From Megascapheus bottae (taxonomy: Eukaryota > Chordata > Mammalia > Rodentia > Geomyidae): a DNA stretch of 64,000 bases. Shown here piece by piece: positions 55,112 through 64,000 of the stretch. A program made the translations under genes and the position numbers. Position 1 is the stretch's first letter. Each line of letters begins with the position of its first letter. The notes below the pieces were generated by a model, which saw only the letters and a program-made list of their open reading frames with translations, searched no databases and was not told the origin of the DNA. The stretch covers positions 8,216,106-8,280,105 of the forward strand of contig JANJXV010000024.1 in NCBI GenBank assembly GCA_024803745.1, written 5' to 3'.

Positions 55112-55154
55112 CATCACCATCATCATCATCATCATCATCATCATCTTCATCATG
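55112..55154. repeat. (ATC)n microsatellite
   Basis: About 14 trinucleotide units with two interruptions, directly after the SINE remnant. Confidence 0.95.
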
Positions 55155-55893
55155 ATTCCATGTGAAAATGTGCACAGAGGTTGAGGTTAGTGATGATTGG
55201 AAAGAACAAAATAGGTGACATAGGAATTTGAAGGGCTGTTGGGACAGGTGATGAAGTTTACTGAAAATGATTCAGTAGCTTGTCTGCCCAGTGCAAAGAA
55301 AGCTACCTGAGAGTTTGTGTGCTTAAATTCCTTAGAAAAATATATCTTAATATATGAGGTGTTCTCAGTGTACAATGAACTCTCAATGACTGTTAGATCT
55401 TCTTTCTTCCTTTGTAAAGTATATTTTTCATTTTCTTTAAGTAGTTGTACAATGGAGTTGTCATTCAATTGAGCAAGATTCTGTAAGATCTTGGTCTTAT
55501 AGGACAATGATCACTAATACTCCCCAAACTCTTCATTTAGTTAGATTTTCATGAGCACTCCAGTAGAGATATGAGCAACCATATGCAGGAATTAATGGAT
55601 ACAATCAACTCCAAATGACAGGTAGCGTTCCCACTTAGCTAAATGTACTTACAGTATTACTTTTCTAAGTCTGCTGTCAATTTTTTGACAGCTAATTCTA
55701 TGTTTTCCAGAATATGACTCAAACTATCAACAGAAATACAAATAAGAACTTAATCTGAAAAAAATTGCTGTCAGATAAAGCATGGAGGAGAAAGGGTATT
55801 TTGACTTCCCTTGGTACACTTATTGCAAAATAACAATCATTAAAATCCTATTATACGACCATAAAATGGGAAAAGCATATTGATCTTAAAAAA
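55155..55893. other. Unique AT-rich DNA, nothing recognised
   Basis: A 106-codon minus-strand frame at 55187-55507 has no recognisable domain; I treat it as chance. Confidence 0.4.
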
Positions 55894-55904
55894 TTACAAG
55901 TCCC

Positions 55905-56091
55905 TGGGCTCAGCGTTTGGCCTAGTGGTAGAGTGCTTGTCTAGCATGCACGAAGACTCAGGTTCCATTACTCGGTGCCACATACACAGAAAAAAGCCGG
56001 AAGCGGTGCTAAGGCTCAAGCCGTAGAGCCTTGAGAAAGTCCAAGGACAGTGCTCAGGCCCTGAGCTCAAGCCCAAAACTAGAAAAAAAAG
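55905..56091 (+). mobile_element. ID-type dimeric SINE, young, perfect TSD
   Basis: 'tgggctcagcgtttggcctagtggtagagtgcttgtctagcatgcacgaagactcaggttcc', 'ccacatacacagaaaaaagccggaagcggtgctaaggctcaagccgtagagccttgag', 'cagtgctcaggccctgagctcaagccc', A tail. 'ttacaagtccc' is repeated exactly at 55894-55904 and 56092-56102. Confidence 0.95.
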
Positions 56092-56102
56092 TTACAAGTC
56101 CC

Positions 56103-56640
56103 CAAAAAAGATGTAATTATCTGATGCTCAGTAAATTATAAAGTAGATATCTAAGTCAAAGGATTGGGAAGAATTAGTTGGTAAATAACCAAATAATGTG
56201 CCACCATAGAAAATGTCTGATTTCAATCTATACCTTATATTATAAATATATTTTAAAGCCAATTTATCAAAAGAGTGGCAGAAATGAAAACGGAGTCTTT
56301 ATTGGGATTCTGGATGGTGTTAATTTCCCTCCAACTCTGCTTCAGAGTAGGAGAAAACACAAAACTGAAAAATTGCTCAAAAACCTGATTGAATCTGAGT
56401 GAGAAAAAGTAAAATCTCTCTAGAGGCCAATCAATAATAGAAGAAAAGGAAAAGCTGATTGAAAATCTCAACTGATCCCTCTAAAATACTCTAAGCAGGA
56501 ACTGTTGAAGGACTACTTCAGTCTGAGTCCAAACAATTAAGAACTTTATTACCAACAGAAGTAGTTTCTACAATACCTATTCTATCTCAAAAAAAAAAAA
56601 GAAAGAAATCTTGCATGACCAGTCAAGGACCCAATAGAAA
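56103..56640. other. Unique AT-rich DNA, nothing recognised
   Basis: No gene or repeat recognised. Confidence 0.4.
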
Positions 56641-56641
56641 A

Positions 56642-56820
56642 TGGCTGGGATAGGGTCGATGCAATCGTTAATCTCTGTAGTCTCAACTACTTGAGAGACT
56701 GAGATCAGGAAGATCACAGGGTAAGATCAGCCCAAGCAAAAAGTCAGCAGAATCTCAACAAATAATCCAGTCAGCGAGATCACTCTTGTGGTCCTGTGGA
56801 TTTTAGAAGAGGATCAAATG
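56642..56820 (+). mobile_element. Old B1-like SINE
   Basis: 'ggctgggatagggtcgatgcaatcgttaatctctgtagtctcaactacttgagagactgagatcaggaagatcac' and 'agatcagcccaagcaaaaagtcagcag' follow the 7SL/B1 order; diverged. Confidence 0.6.
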
Positions 56821-56847
56821 GGCAAGAAACAAGCAGCAAATAAAATG

Positions 56848-57085
56848 TGGTGCTGGTGGCTCATACCTTTAATCCTAGCTATTTAGAAGGCTGAGATCTG
56901 AGGATTACAGTTCAAAACCAGCCTGATAGTTATTAGAGAAAATAGTTTCATGGATAGCACTATCTAAAAAAAAAAAGCCAAAGTAGACCACTGGCTGAAG
57001 TGGTAGAGCGCTATCCTGGATCAAAGGACGCTCAGACACAGCACTCAGGCACTGAGTTCAAGTTCCACGACTGACCAAACAAACT
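56848..57085 (+). mobile_element. Dimeric SINE, plus strand
   Basis: 'tggtgctggtggctcatacctttaatcctagctatttagaaggctgagatctgaggattacagttcaaaacc', then 'ccactggctgaagtggtagagcgctatcctgg', 'gcactcaggcactgagttcaagttcc' and an A-rich tail. Confidence 0.88.
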
Positions 57086-57590
57086 TGGAGCAGAGGAGAA
57101 GTTATGTGCCACATTATAACTTCATCATCAATCACCTTCATCCAGAAAGGATGGCCTGCTGGGTGGGGAGGGAGAGGGGGAGGGATGGGAGAGGTAAATG
57201 CAAGTTGTTTTTGGATTTTGTTTTCTTAAGAGAGACACTGAGGGAATGGCTCCAGTAGTAGAGTTCAAATGCTAACACTGCCCATAAATAAAGGAAAAGA
57301 AAAGGAAGTATTGGGTCATTTTACATGGGAGACTGGAGAAAGTTTATTTATAAGAGGATGATTACAAGATGTGGATGTAATTGAACCACTAGGGGTGAAG
57401 TGACCTGGGCTGGCTGTAGTTGAGCTGTTCTACTCTAAGCTGGAAAAGAATGTATGAGGAGCAGTTACTGAAACTTTGAGGAACATTCATGGAGTTGGTT
57501 GTCTCCTAAGAAGTACAGATTTTGGCACAGGAGCACTATTCAACCTACTTGTCCTTTGATGGCAGAGAAGAGCCATAATGATAATTTGAT
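57086..57590. other. Mostly unique DNA with an ID-like scrap
   Basis: 'gagggaatggctccagtagtagagttcaaatgctaacactgcc' at about 57240-57285 resembles a shortened ID element; otherwise nothing recognised. Confidence 0.35.
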
Positions 57591-57712
57591 TTCTCTTTCC
57601 TCTCCCTCCCTCTCTCCCTCCATCCCTCCCCCCACCTCTCTGTCTCCTCTCTCTCTCTCCCCCTCCCTCCCTCCCTTTCTGCCTAACTCCCTCCCTCCCC
57701 TTTTTCTCTCTA
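57591..57712. repeat. (CTCC)n pyrimidine tract
   Basis: About 120 bases almost wholly of C and T on the plus strand with imperfect CTCC/CTCT units. The Ser/Pro/Leu-rich plus frame and Glu/Gly/Arg-rich minus frame crossing it are artefacts. Confidence 0.92.
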
Positions 57713-58019
57713 GCTTCTGCCAGGTACCTAATGGGCTAAAACCAACCAAAATAAAGAGAGGATGAATCCACAAAGGTCAGCCTCTGGATCAGAGAGCAGA
57801 CTGGATGAGAAGGGAGGTAATCTGAAGAAGGAAATATCACAATTTGTATGTCCATCCTTATAACCACTCTTTCTCAACTTCTAATAACAGCTTTGTTGTT
57901 GAGAGTTTGGAGTCTTGATGTAAAATGCAATGAAAGAGCCTTGATCATCTGAAGTCTATCTCTTACTTTTTCTTTAACCACAAAAAGAATTTTAGGTATA
58001 ACAGCAAAAAGCAAAAATT
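57713..58019. other. Unique DNA, nothing recognised
   Basis: No gene or repeat recognised. Confidence 0.4.
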
Positions 58020-58205
58020 TTGGCTGGGCATTTGGCATTCCTGCCAGTAATATTAACTATTCAAGAGACTAAAATCTGGAAGATTGTTGTTCAAATCTAA
58101 ATCAGGGACCTCCACCACCAAAAATAACCAGCAAAAATTGGGTTGGAGGCATGGCTCAAGAGAGCTGAGTGAGAACAAGGTCCTGAATTCAAAAGTGCTG
58201 GAAAA
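58020..58205 (+). mobile_element. Diverged dimeric SINE
   Basis: 'ggctgggcatttggcattcctgccagtaatattaactattcaagagactaaaatctggaagattg' (left) and 'ggaggcatggctcaagagagctgagtgagaacaaggtcctgaattcaaaagtg' (right). Confidence 0.6.
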
Positions 58206-59434
58206 AATTTTTTCAAAGGCAAATGACCAACAATGACAAGAAAAAAAGATCACTAACATCACTATTGTGAAGTTAAATGTAGAAGTATTAGAAATTTAGG
58301 AGTATTGTATATGACAATGTACATATTCTTCAATATCTTAAAGTTGTAAGTATGTGAGCAATGTGTGAATTAAAATAGCCAACTGATATCTTAAAATGCG
58401 TGCTTTAATACATTTTAGAAATTTAAGAGTGTTTGAACCATAAGATGTGACCAGAATGTCTAAGTGAGGAGGAAGAAAATGAGAAAGGAAATCAATCAGT
58501 CATTCACATTATCTAATAAGGGATCTGGGATATGATTAGCCTGAGAACAATCATGATTTTGCTCTAAAGACAATTAAAGAAAATAATCCAGAGAGCCTGC
58601 TAAGCCTTAAACCACAATCCTAGGGATGTGTTTTTTAAAACGAAACTATAATCAGGGGCAGAAATCAAACCACAAGTACCATATTTGAATGAGAAGAAGG
58701 CCCAAGGGGAAAGAGTACTTTAATTGCATATGATTTAGATACTTAAGAGATTGTGGTGGTTTTCAAAATTAGCTAAGGATATCTAAGTTGGAAAATGAAA
58801 GGTTCCATTAAAGAAGCAGTGCCTTCTGGGAATACTAGATAACTCTCATTTACCAATGTATGTTGGACAAAAGCCTGCATTCATTTATTACATGGTATAT
58901 TTTTCTTTTCAATCATATCCACAAAGAAGTTTCCCATCAACCATATATAGATAGATACAGGACTTAGCTTCACATATATCTGCCATGGTGTTGAGGGGAG
59001 GGAAGCTTTCAAAATGATAAGTTTAGAACTTTGAAAGGATTATACACTGCAAGCAAAGCTAACAACCAAGCTTTAAGAAAGAGGAACACTTGATACAACC
59101 TCTCAGGTCACAATCTGAGATGCAATAGTACAGTAGCCCTAAGGGAGGCATGCCAAGGACAGCTGGCTGCCTGCAAAGTCGATTAAAATCTAGCAAATTG
59201 TCTCCCCCAATGAACTGGGCAGGATCCATATTCAAAAGCAATGGATTAAAAAAAACTCAATTCAAATTCCTAATAAAAGTCTCTGCCTATGATCTTATCG
59301 AACCTCTGGCATTTTCTGAAGACTCAGTCTGACCTAGATAGAACCTTAAGACTGCTTGAGTCTTAAAAGCTACCTGTATGAGATCATCTCAAATTCAGCT
59401 GCTAGTTGTGATTTTGGAAACCTATCATGATCTA
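58206..59434. other. About 1.2 kb unique DNA
   Basis: No gene or repeat recognised. Confidence 0.4.
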
Positions 59435-59436
59435 CC

Positions 59437-59582
59437 TATGTAGGTTGGTTCATGCCTGCAATCACAGCATTCAGAAGGAGGCTGAGGCTGGAGGAATGTT
59501 AAGTTAGACACTAGCCTGGGATACACAGTACATTCAAACAAGCCTAAATGACATAGAAGGCACTTGTCTCAAAAAAAAAAAT
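59437..59582 (+). mobile_element. B1-like SINE monomer with A tail
   Basis: 'aggttggttcatgcctgcaatcacagcattcagaaggaggctgaggctggaggaatg' and 'cactagcctgggatacacagtac' with a clean A tail at 59570-59581. Confidence 0.8.
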
Positions 59583-60242
59583 CTTATCCACAAAGCCAGT
59601 ACATTTTTTAGCTTGATTAGGTAAAAATGCATGTGAGCAAGTAATCCCTATATTGCACAATAGGCCTGTATAGAAATGAAAATAAGATTAGAGGATTAAT
59701 ACCAAACCATGATTACAAATTAGAATCTTCTGAATAGCCTTGAAAAGAAATCACAAATAACATTCTGAGGCTACATGCTGAGATCTGATGCCCTTAGTTA
59801 GCAATGGAGCTTTTCTTGGCTCCCTAAATGATTCTAATATACAACCAGGGTCCAGAAATCTGTTCCTGAACTTAGGTGGGATATAGAAAAAAAGCCTCCA
59901 CCCACTTCCCACCTTGACTGTAAACATGACTGCTCTTGACCCACAACTTCTCAACATAAGAAGCTATAAGCTGCTCAAAAGACAGGCCCCTTTCATATCC
60001 CTTCTTGCTTGAATCACTTCAGACACCATTCTTCCCACGCAGCTACCACCAGACTCATCTTTGTGCTATTCTGAGCTTCCCTGAACACAGGGCTGATAGT
60101 CCAAAGTTGAGCAGGTATTCAACCAAAAGTTCCATGAGCTACAGTCAGATATAAACAAAGGTTGAAGGAAGCTCCTGAGGAAGCAATCTCTCCTCAGCCA
60201 TAAATGCCACAGATTCTTCTCCTTTTGGCTTCATTAATTAAG
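59583..60242. other. Unique DNA, nothing recognised
   Basis: No gene or repeat recognised. Confidence 0.4.
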
Positions 60243-60459
60243 AAAAAGAAAATATATTGGATACATTTGTATTTGGTTATTTGAAATTGGATAGGGAAGG
60301 GGGGAAAACAAGATGAGGGGTGGGGGTGGGGGAGAGGGAAATGGGGACCAAGACATGAGAAAGGGTATCAATGTATGTGAATTAATGCACCTTCTATCTG
60401 GCAAATATAATGTAACCCTTCTATTAATTATAATAAAAATATATGAAAAAAGAAAATAT
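60243..60459 (+). mobile_element. Short L1 3' end (family A), plus strand, with TSD
   Basis: 'ggatacatttgtatttggttatttgaaattggatagggaagggg', the G-rich block, 'gggtatcaatgtatgtgaattaatgcaccttctatctggcaaatataatgtaacccttctattaattataat', A-rich tail. 'aaaaagaaaatat' occurs at 60243-60255 and 60447-60459. The body is about 190 bases. Confidence 0.88.
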
Positions 60460-60655
60460 TTTTAAAAAATGAAATGCACATCCTGAAGAACATGCCCTAT
60501 CCAAAACAGCTCCATCAAAGGACTTAACTGCCCTGTTTCCCACAGAGGCAACCATATTTTTTATTAAATAATTTATTAATATTCTGTATAGAATCCTACT
60601 GTAATCTCTTAGCATACTTGATTCGAGCTAGATCAATCCTTTACTTACTGTTACT
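60460..60655. other. Unique spacer, nothing recognised
   Basis: No gene or repeat recognised. Confidence 0.35.
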
Positions 60656-60659
60656 GGCC

Positions 60660-61005
60660 TTAATATTGTAGGCAATATAGTGGTAGTGAAAGTGACACCA
60701 TGCTAAGTCCAAAGCTATATAATAATATGAAAAAGCTAAGTGCACCTGACTTTAGACCAAGAATGAGTTAACCAGACAGAGGAGAGGCTGTGCAGCCCAC
60801 AGAGGAATTGTAAGTTGATCTGCCTTTGCTTCTGTGCTTCAGGTTCTGGAGTCAAGCCCCTCCTGAGGACTGCCTGTTTATCCTGCCCTTAAGCACTATG
60901 AGACATATTCCCTCATAATAAAACCCTATTTGTTTTCTGGTTTCCTCCAGCAGGTTTTATTACTCAGAGCTCAAAGAATCGTGACTAGTCCAGGCTTAGT
61001 CTAAC
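60660..61005 (+). repeat. Possible solo LTR remnant
   Basis: The right part has an LTR-like order: 'aagcactatgagacatattccctcataataaaaccctatttg' (an AATAAA signal at about 60921) followed by a T/C-rich stretch and 'ttattactcagagctcaaagaatcgtgacta'. No primer-binding site or internal region is seen and the ends are not defined, so this is a weak call. Confidence 0.3.
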
Positions 61006-63276
61006 TTTATCTGCTGGCTGCAGTACAGGACAGAATGAAGGAGAGATTGCCAATGGTCACAGGCCAAAGTAGATGAGGAAGGATCCTAATCTAAAATATA
61101 ATTGATTCCTATGAATACCACATTGGAAGTTAAAGGAAGGTAGAAATAGAAAGGGCCTTAGATTATTATTTTAAGAGCAGTGACACTCCTAAAATGAAGA
61201 GAATAAATCCAAAGTTGAAAAATAGCAAATGAGCTCAGATGCAAGGGATGAGAAGACTTGGAAGACACTGATCTTTAAAGGGTTAAGCAAATTTCCCTAA
61301 ACCCTCATGTCTAATGAGTATCATACACTGAGCTTATACTCCAGTAGTCTTACTTTGTATTTTCAATTCATCCCAGGTACTTTTTCTACATCATATCAAA
61401 CTCTACGCTGAAGTTATATGCATGGTTACAGTTCACAAGTCAGCTGTAACAGGGAGTCACTACCAGGCAGATGTCATTCTTTTCTCTTTAGCCCTAGAAA
61501 TAAACATTGTCAATGGCAATGAATAATAACCTGGCTTGCCTTAATTTTAGCTCAGATATTAAAGACGAAAGATTTGCTTCAAATTTCTGTAACAGAAATC
61601 TATACTTGAGAGCAAAAGATGCATCTTTTTGGACACAGTGCTTATGTCATGTAAGGAGATAAACCTGTATCAGACCCGTGGAGCCACTGAATTTCAGAGA
61701 GTCTCCTATGGTGGAAATCACAAGGATTGGATCAGCACCAAATATCCAAAACCTGAGACTTATGAGGAAGAAGGGGTGAGGAAACCACACTCCTTCCCAG
61801 CTCATCTATAGGTGAACACCACCACCCAAATATCTAGTAGGGAAAGCCTCAAAGGTCATACTCTACACCTTCCTGGGAGACATGCTAAAAATTTGTGGAG
61901 TTACCTATGGTTAGGAAAACAAGTTCAGCTTTATCACCACCACCTCCAAGAATGGGTTTATATTTATTAATGCATTCTCAACAACTAGCCAACTTGTTTC
62001 TACAAAAGTTTATTTTCATGAATATTCTTCCTAGAATCAAAGAGTAGCTCCATGAATGAAAGATGAGAAGAAGACAAGACCTGTGGTCTTGGTTTCATCC
62101 TGGGATTCCAATGTGTCTTTGGAGAAACAATCAAAACATTATTCAGTTGTAGACCGGTCATGTTGTAGACATACCACGATCTGAAATTTCTGTGTGTATT
62201 ATATCAGGAGAGTAAAAAGTGATACCTCATGGAGAGTGAAATGAACAGAAACAGAAAACTTGTACTTTAATACAGAGGATGAAATGTTAAAATTCACAGC
62301 AAGCAATGCTTGAAGGATGTCTCTGACCATCATTCTAGGCCCTTGGGATGTTACAATGCTATCATGATAGATTAGCCCACGAAAGATAGTTTCATAATAA
62401 AATTGAGCAATCTGACATGACAGTACAAAGAAGACTTGACTCAAAATTCCACACTGATCAGAATACAAAAGGAAGACAAAGGGAGCATGAGTTAATGAAG
62501 AAGTAGTACTGCGGGCCAGGCAACCAATGGCAGATCTGAAATGATGGGTGCAACAGTGAAAAGAAAAGATAGGTGAGGGAGATCATCAGGAGGTAAAAAT
62601 TCAAAGTGAAAACAAGATCCAGATGAGGGCCAGCAAACTTGTAAAGCATTATGAGCAGAAAGGCATGACAAAAGGCAAGCAGAGAATTCAAGATGTAAGT
62701 GCACTGAATCTGAAAGGAAATGGAATGCCCAGTAGAGAAGGGTTCATAGGCGAGGAACTCAGGAATCTTGTTTCCAGGCAACTAAGTGAATATAACATGG
62801 AACATAAATCCAACCCAAATATGTCAACTCCTTACACACAAGTCCTATGAAAAACAAGACTAGCAACACCTGGAGAGTGGAGTACATGTACAAGTTGGAA
62901 TTAAGTGTCACAAAAGCAAGAGGATGTGACCTAGGAGAGCAGGAAGCCAAATGTAACTAGGCTGTACTTTATATTTCCTTGAATATTCATTTTATAGAAT
63001 TAATGGAAACCATTTCCCTTTATAATTTTAACGATATAATAAGAACATCAGAGACATTGAACTCCAAAAAAAGGATCTTCAATGATGCATTAAAAATCAA
63101 GATGAGAAGTAACGAAGTTGAAGAAGCAATGTACTGGCTACCCTTTGAACGTAACCTCACTCTATATACATCACCCTGACAATAATAAAAATTTTTTAAA
63201 GTGAAGGAAAAAAGAACAGGATTATTTTTCATTAATGTCTTACTTACAATATAAAAATCAAATAAAGGGTACAGAT
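61006..63276. other. About 2.3 kb unique DNA, nothing recognised
   Basis: No named repeat, RNA or gene recognised. Overlapping frames of 60-107 codons at 62199-62850 on both strands show no domain. Confidence 0.4.
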
Positions 63277-63512
63277 TGGCTCAGCATGGGTGGTTTCTAT
63301 CTATGATCCTTACTACTCAAGAAAATGAGATCTAAGGATCACGGTTCAAAGCCAGCTCAGGCAGGAATGTCCATGAGATTTTTATTTCCAATTAAACACT
63401 CCAAATCCAGAAGTAGAGACATGAATCAAGTTATAGAGCATTAGCCTAAAGCAAAAGAGTTCAGAGACAGTGCCCAAAGCCTGAATTCAAGCTCCAGGAC
63501 AGGTGTGCTTGT
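63277..63512 (+). mobile_element. Dimeric SINE, plus strand
   Basis: 'ttggctcagcatgggtggtttctatctatgatccttactactcaagaaaatgagatctaaggatcacggttcaaagccagctcaggcagg', 'tttatttccaattaaacactcc', then 'agtagagacatgaatcaagttatagagcattagcctaaag' and 'tgcccaaagcctgaattcaagctcc'. The tail region is CA-rich. Confidence 0.85.
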
Positions 63513-64000
63513 GTGCATATGAATGCAAGCACATACACACTCACAGCGCGCATACACATACACAAAATCAATCATTTTGTTTCTAAGTTTCCATCTCAAA
63601 TGGCATGTACAATAATGAACCTACAGTCAAAGTCATTCTCAATATGGTAGAATCGGTATAAAATTTCATAGTTTATCTTGTGCTATCATATTAATGGAAA
63701 AGAGACATTTTAGAAGACCAACCCTCAAATACAAACCCAAGGAAACAATATTGATTAACAAACTAAACAGAAAAGTGTTTCATAGTTACAGCAATATAAT
63801 TACATAATTCAATGCCAGGAATTCAGGTATGATATATGCAATCAAAAATTGTTCAAAATTACAGTAAAGGATTAGAATTCTAGGAAGTCTACTGCAATTG
63901 AGGTCAGGCAGATACTTATGCTTGAGTGACAAGGTGAAAAGAAAGGAGTTACCTAAGGCTTAAGAAACTGAGAGCAGAGCTCACAAGAAAAGATAGACAT
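63513..64000. other. Unique AT-rich DNA to the window end
   Basis: A short CA-rich patch at about 63530-63565; otherwise nothing recognised. Confidence 0.4.

Noticed and set aside
1..64000. A new defence system, operon or other gene system
   Set aside because: The window carries mammalian SINEs, L1s and microsatellites and no intact host genes; nothing supports a multi-gene system.

Overview
This window looks like intergenic or deep-intronic DNA from a rodent nuclear genome. It is AT-rich and CpG-poor. It is packed with LINE-1 fragments, tRNA- and 7SL-related SINEs, microsatellites and ancient mammal-wide repeats (MIR, L2). The abundant SINEs combine an ID-like (tRNA-Ala type) or B1/7SL-like left half with a characteristic right half that reads roughly 'gctcaag..gtagagc.ctagccttgag..agctcagggacagtgcccaggccctgagttcaagccc'. 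From memory this resembles the IDL-Geo type SINEs reported from Geomyoidea (kangaroo rats, pocket mice, gophers). A geomyoid rodent is therefore my best guess, but it rests on recall and not on a search.

I see no intact host protein-coding gene. Nearly all open reading frames are chance frames, microsatellite translations or pieces of L1. The gene-like remains are a broken KRAB zinc-finger pseudogene (about 51.8-52.85 kb, + strand), a retroposed 5S rRNA pseudogene (about 12.05-12.13 kb) and an unidentified coding-like stretch (about 9.15-9.48 kb).

Layout. 0-12 kb: unique AT-rich DNA with SINEs, an old L1 piece (2.0-3.5 kb), L2/MIR remnants and the 5S pseudogene. 12-24 kb: many SINEs, one split by a short retroelement tail, and a 245-bp purine tract. 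24.8-29.2 kb: an old L1, an L1 with a 5' inversion (twin priming) flanked by a target-site duplication (TSD), and a short L1 3' end with its own TSD. 29-40 kb: SINEs, a possible LTR-like remnant, a second twin-primed L1 (36.1-36.5 kb) and another retroelement tail. 40.5-50.4 kb: an L1 pile-up. It holds a nearly full-length minus-strand L1 (5' UTR, ORF1, ORF2, 3' end) inserted into an older L1 and itself carrying a nested short L1 tail, then a plus-strand 5'-truncated L1 of another lineage that carries its own nested tail. 50.4-64 kb: the zinc-finger pseudogene, more SINEs, microsatellites and one more short L1 3' end.

The genes do not form a pathway. The biology on show is retrotransposition: L1-encoded machinery left L1, SINE and 5S-derived copies, with TSDs, poly-A tails, 5' truncations, 5' inversions and nesting that give relative ages. 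I found no CRISPR array, operon or candidate for a new molecular system. The most informative items are the two reconstructable twin-priming events, the layered L1 nest, the 72-98 bp L1-tail insertions, and a three-copy retroelement tail family I could not classify.
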